From assembly GCA_019136395.1 (NCBI GenBank), contig JAGVUH010000467.1, positions 1-9,199 on the forward strand: a stretch of DNA of 9,199 nt, read 5' to 3'. Shown here piece after piece: positions 6,686 through 9,199 of this stretch. The notes below the pieces were generated by a model. The model was given only the letters and a program-made list of their open reading frames with translations. It was not told where the DNA came from and ran no database searches. A program made the position numbers and the translations under genes. How positions within the stretch are numbered: position 1 is the first letter of the stretch; the number at the start of each line of letters is the position of its first letter. Source of the stretch: Gammaproteobacteria bacterium (GTDB lineage: Bacteria; Pseudomonadota; Gammaproteobacteria; Chromatiales; Chromatiaceae).

Positions 6686-6719
6686 CAGTGGGAGTCGGAC
6701 ATCTCACCGCTCCCAACTG
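6686..6719. other. Imperfect hairpin between soxB and the thioredoxin gene
   Basis: CAGTGGGAG pairs with CTCCCAACTG (one bulged A) around a loop of about 15 nt. It lies in the 158-bp gap after soxB. There is no T-tract on the minus-strand side, so termination is unproven; it could attenuate transcription between the sox pair and the regulatory genes. I found no convincing promoter in the gap. Confidence 0.25.
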
Positions 6720-6792
6720 CCTATCCCTGCCTGGCCTGATCGCGAATCAAATGGCTGTGGGTACAACTTGAAGTCCGCGCCGCTGGCCCGCC

Positions 6793-8565
6793 TCAGGCCA
6801 GACCCGGGTTCCCTTCCACGCCGACCAGCTTGGTGATATTGACCTTCTTCAGGGCCAGGGTCTTTTGCCCGCGCAGATACTCGGCGACCAATTCCCAGAC
6901 CGGCCGGCCCGGGCTCTGGGAGCCCACCGTCGCCCAGCCGGTCACCTTGTAGGTCTTGTCCGCCTCGACCAGGCGACCGTCGTCCAGGCGCATCTCGGTG
7001 ATACGCCGGCCCGTTCCATTGTTGGGGCCGCACACGTAGTCCAGTCCCCCCACGCGAACCATGTCCCCGCCCTGCTGCAGGTAGGGGTCGGGGTTGAAGA
7101 GGTTGTCGGCCACGTCCTCGAGGATGGTCTTGATCTCGCTGCCCTTCATCTCGCGGACGTAGGTCTCCGGGTAGGTCATGGCGGTCTGGGTCAGGACATC
7201 CTCCATGGTGATCGGCGAACCGGGGAGGAGGCTGGTGCCCCAGCGAAAGCCGGGGGAGAGGGCGATCTCGGCATCGCCGGCCTGGCGCAGGGCGTCGAGG
7301 ATCACCTGGTCGAAGGTGCCGTTGAAGTTGCCACGGCGATAGAGGCTGGTCTCGGTGACGGCCAGTTGCTCAGTCAGCCGCCCCAGGTAGGGTTGACGCA
7401 CCTGGTCGATGTAGGCCTGCATCTCCGCGTCCGCCGCCAGCAGGTTGGCGAAGACCGGCAGCAGTCGGTAGCGGTAGCCTTTGATCTTGCCGTTGCCCAC
7501 CTCCAGGTCCATGACGCCAAGGAATTTGCCATGGGAACCGGCATTGGTGACCAGGGTCTTGCCCCCGGCATTCTCCACCAGCGTGGGGGCGGGCATGCCG
7601 TCATGGGTGTGGCCCCCGAAAATGACATCGATGCCCCGTACCGTGGCGGCCATCTTCAGGTCCACGTCCATGCCGTTGTGCGAGATCACCACCACGACAT
7701 CCGGTTTCTCCTTCGCCCGTACCCGATCGACCATCTCCTGCATCCGTTCGTCCTGAATACCGAAGCGCCAGTCGGGGATGAAGCGCTGGGGATTGGCGAT
7801 GGGGGTGTAGGGGAAGGCCTGGCCGATGACCGCCACCCGGGTGCCATTGAGCTCCCGCACGGTATAGGGCTTGAAGGCCAGACCGCTGCTCTCGTCAAAG
7901 CCCGGGAAGTCGGCGAATTTATAGTCAAACAACGCCTCGTCGGAGATTGAGACGTTCTGCGCCACGAACTCGCCCTTGAAGGCCTTCAGATTGTCGATGA
8001 CCTCCGTGTCCTGGTAGGTGAACTCCCAGTGGCCGGTCATGATGTCCACGCCCAGCAGATTGCAGGCGCCAACCATGTCCTGACCCCGGGTCCAGAGGGC
8101 GGTGCCCGAACCTTGCCAGGTGTCGCCCCCATCAAGGAGCAGGCTCCTCCCCTCCCCCGCCTCAGCGCGCAATTGCTTGACCAGGGTGGCGAGGTGGGCG
8201 AAGCCCCCGACCTTGCCATAACGTTGGGCGGCGGCGTCAAAGTCGAGGAAGGTCAAGGCGTGGGCCTGGCGTCCACCCGGGGCAATGCCGAAGTGTCTCA
8301 AGAGAGCCTCCCCCACCAGGTGTGGGGGCTGACCCAGGGCCGGACCTATCCCCAGGTTGACGCTGGGTTCCCGATACCAGACGGGATTGAGCTGGGCGTG
8401 GGTATCGGTGATGTGCAGCAGGCGCAGGTTGCCAAAGGGGGGCGCCTGATAGAGCGCTGCGCCATCGCCATCGCCGCGCGCGGCCGCCCGGAGGGCGCCG
8501 GGCATCAGCCCGGCCATGCCTCCCAAGGCCAGCAGGCGGGTGAATTCTCGCCGGGACAGTGACAT
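6793..8565 (-). CDS. soxB: SoxB, sulfane dehydrogenase complex thiosulfohydrolase
   Basis: Protein of 590 residues, a normal SoxB length. SoxB releases sulfate from the sulfonate end of substrates bound to the SoxYZ swinging arm in the periplasmic thiosulfate-oxidising pathway. It belongs to the 5'-nucleotidase metallophosphatase family with a dinuclear manganese site. The N-terminus MSLSRREFTRLLALGG carries a twin-arginine (Tat) signal, as expected for a cofactor-loaded periplasmic enzyme. The metal-site motifs appear in order: HITDTHAQL (51-59), LDGGDTW (144-150), TGHWEFTY (177-184), SHNGMD (295-300) and GGHTHDG (317-323). NAGSHG at 341-346 also fits the SoxB subfamily. A C-terminal nucleotidase-type domain follows (about 395-580). 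The ATG at 8565 has GAGAGG about 9 nt upstream. It starts 28 bp after soxX, so the two are almost certainly cotranscribed. No frame break or missing key residue is seen. Confidence 0.97.
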   Translation of the reverse strand: MSLSRREFTRLLALGGMAGLMPGALRAAARGDGDGAALYQAPPFGNLRLLHITDTHAQLNPVWYREPSVNLGIGPALGQPPHLVGEALLRHFGIAPGGRQAHALTFLDFDAAAQRYGKVGGFAHLATLVKQLRAEAGEGRSLLLDGGDTWQGSGTALWTRGQDMVGACNLLGVDIMTGHWEFTYQDTEVIDNLKAFKGEFVAQNVSISDEALFDYKFADFPGFDESSGLAFKPYTVRELNGTRVAVIGQAFPYTPIANPQRFIPDWRFGIQDERMQEMVDRVRAKEKPDVVVVISHNGMDVDLKMAATVRGIDVIFGGHTHDGMPAPTLVENAGGKTLVTNAGSHGKFLGVMDLEVGNGKIKGYRYRLLPVFANLLAADAEMQAYIDQVRQPYLGRLTEQLAVTETSLYRRGNFNGTFDQVILDALRQAGDAEIALSPGFRWGTSLLPGSPITMEDVLTQTAMTYPETYVREMKGSEIKTILEDVADNLFNPDPYLQQGGDMVRVGGLDYVCGPNNGTGRRITEMRLDDGRLVEADKTYKVTGWATVGSQSPGRPVWELVAEYLRGQKTLALKKVNITKLVGVEGNPGLA

Positions 8566-8593
8566 GGTTCAGTACCTCTCAGTCGGATTGCGC

Positions 8594-9199
8594 CTAGTGG
8601 TTGACGGGCGATTCCGGATGGAGCACGTAGGCCATGAGATCGGCGATCTGTTCCTGATTGAGGAAGCCATTGGCGCCAAACCGTGGCATGTTGGTACAGG
8701 GGAAGTAGGCGTGGGCGTTGTAAATCACCTCGTACACGTACTTCTGGGTCTCGGGGGTGTTGCCGCGATTCTTGCCAAAGCCGGTCAGGGTGGGACCGAT
8801 GGTGCCATGGGCCGAAACCTTAAGGTCCATCTGATGGCAGGCGTAGCAGTTACCACCCATTTTCTTGTTGTCATCCTGCTTGGGTCCCATGCGGTACCCC
8901 GCGCCTTCCTTCGCCAAGGCCTCACCCTTCTTCCAGTCGCCCAGGGTAACGCCACCCTCGGGGTAGACGCGGGAGGCGACGGCCAGGGCCTGCACCTTTT
9001 GGGCGGTCGCGGCATCGGCGGGGTTACCGCGCAGGGCCGAACACATCTTCTGCAGCTCATCCTGGGTCATGCGCTCCTTGCCCGTCGTGCCTTCCTGGGT
9101 GGGTTGGTCGAGCTTGAAGCCCTTGGCGTCAAAGATCAGATATTCGGTCAGCTCGGCGGGCGACATCTTGGTGTAGTCAACCTGAGACCCGGCACCAGC
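8594..9199 (-). CDS. soxX: SoxX, c-type cytochrome subunit of the SoxXA complex (5' end missing)
   Basis: The visible 202 residues lack only the N-terminus with the signal peptide; the frame is open to the window edge (beginning AGAGSQVDYTK), so the ATG at 9166 is internal. SoxX pairs with SoxA to attach thiosulfate oxidatively to SoxYZ in the periplasm and takes the released electrons. The single haem site CYACH is at visible residues 118-122 (about 8834-8848). The candidate distal ligand is the Met in FPCTNMPRFG. The ending PESPVNH is typical of SoxX and not of SoxA. The region before the haem, about 115 residues, makes this a longer SoxX form, with an extra Cys pair candidate (MCSALRG and FPCTNM). 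Its coding sequence ends 28 bp before soxB. soxA and soxYZ are not in the window and may lie further right. Confidence 0.93.
   Translation of the reverse strand, partial: AGAGSQVDYTKMSPAELTEYLIFDAKGFKLDQPTQEGTTGKERMTQDELQKMCSALRGNPADAATAQKVQALAVASRVYPEGGVTLGDWKKGEALAKEGAGYRMGPKQDDNKKMGGNCYACHQMDLKVSAHGTIGPTLTGFGKNRGNTPETQKYVYEVIYNAHAYFPCTNMPRFGANGFLNQEQIADLMAYVLHPESPVNH

Noticed and set aside
6865..7950. A plus-strand open frame of 361 codons opposite soxB
   Set aside because: soxB motifs are unambiguous on the minus strand; the antisense product resembles nothing known.

Overview
The window is GC-rich bacterial DNA from what looks like a sulfur-oxidising proteobacterium. The strongest evidence is a soxX-soxB pair for periplasmic thiosulfate oxidation. 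The Sox genes, GC content and G/C-rich intergenic repeats suggest a gammaproteobacterial, Chromatiaceae-like host, but that assignment is inference. Almost everything lies on the minus strand; the exception is the 3' end of a biotin-dependent carboxylase gene at the left edge.

Layout: (1) 2-193 (+), C-terminal biotinyl domain of a pyruvate carboxylase-type protein, cut by the window edge. (2) 194-421, convergent intergenic region with two 58-bp G/C-rich repeats, each with a hairpin and one with a G-quadruplex motif. (3) 422-2650 (-), patatin-like phospholipase with POTRA and outer-membrane beta-barrel (type Vd secretion, PlpD-like). (4) 2645-2770, a diverged 63-bp tandem duplication reaching the patatin start, with two copies of the palindrome GTGACTTTCAC. 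(5) 2785-3313 (-), a FixJ/TtrR-type response regulator broken by an internal deletion and frameshift that removes most of its DNA-binding domain. (6) 3425-5584 (-), sensor kinase with a PhnD-type periplasmic binding domain, one membrane segment, PAS and HisKA/HATPase (TtrS-like). (7) 5627-6634 (-), exported protein with two thioredoxin folds (CPYC and CQAC). (8) 6793-8565 (-), soxB. (9) 8594-9199 (-), soxX, cut at its 5' end.

Minus-strand transcription runs soxX, soxB, thioredoxin protein, sensor kinase, response regulator, patatin. The gaps (28, 158, 42, 111 and 134 bp) allow one or two operons. The most likely joint logic is periplasmic sulfur-compound oxidation (SoxX, SoxB), thiol-redox support (double thioredoxin) and a two-component system sensing an oxyanion such as tetrathionate or thiosulfate.

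The main surprise is the response regulator. Its receiver domain is intact, but most of its LuxR-type HTH is missing and the frame is shifted. The shifted frame stays open into the patatin gene, giving a potential 963-residue receiver-patatin fusion. This may be gene decay, a fusion in progress, or a sequence error.
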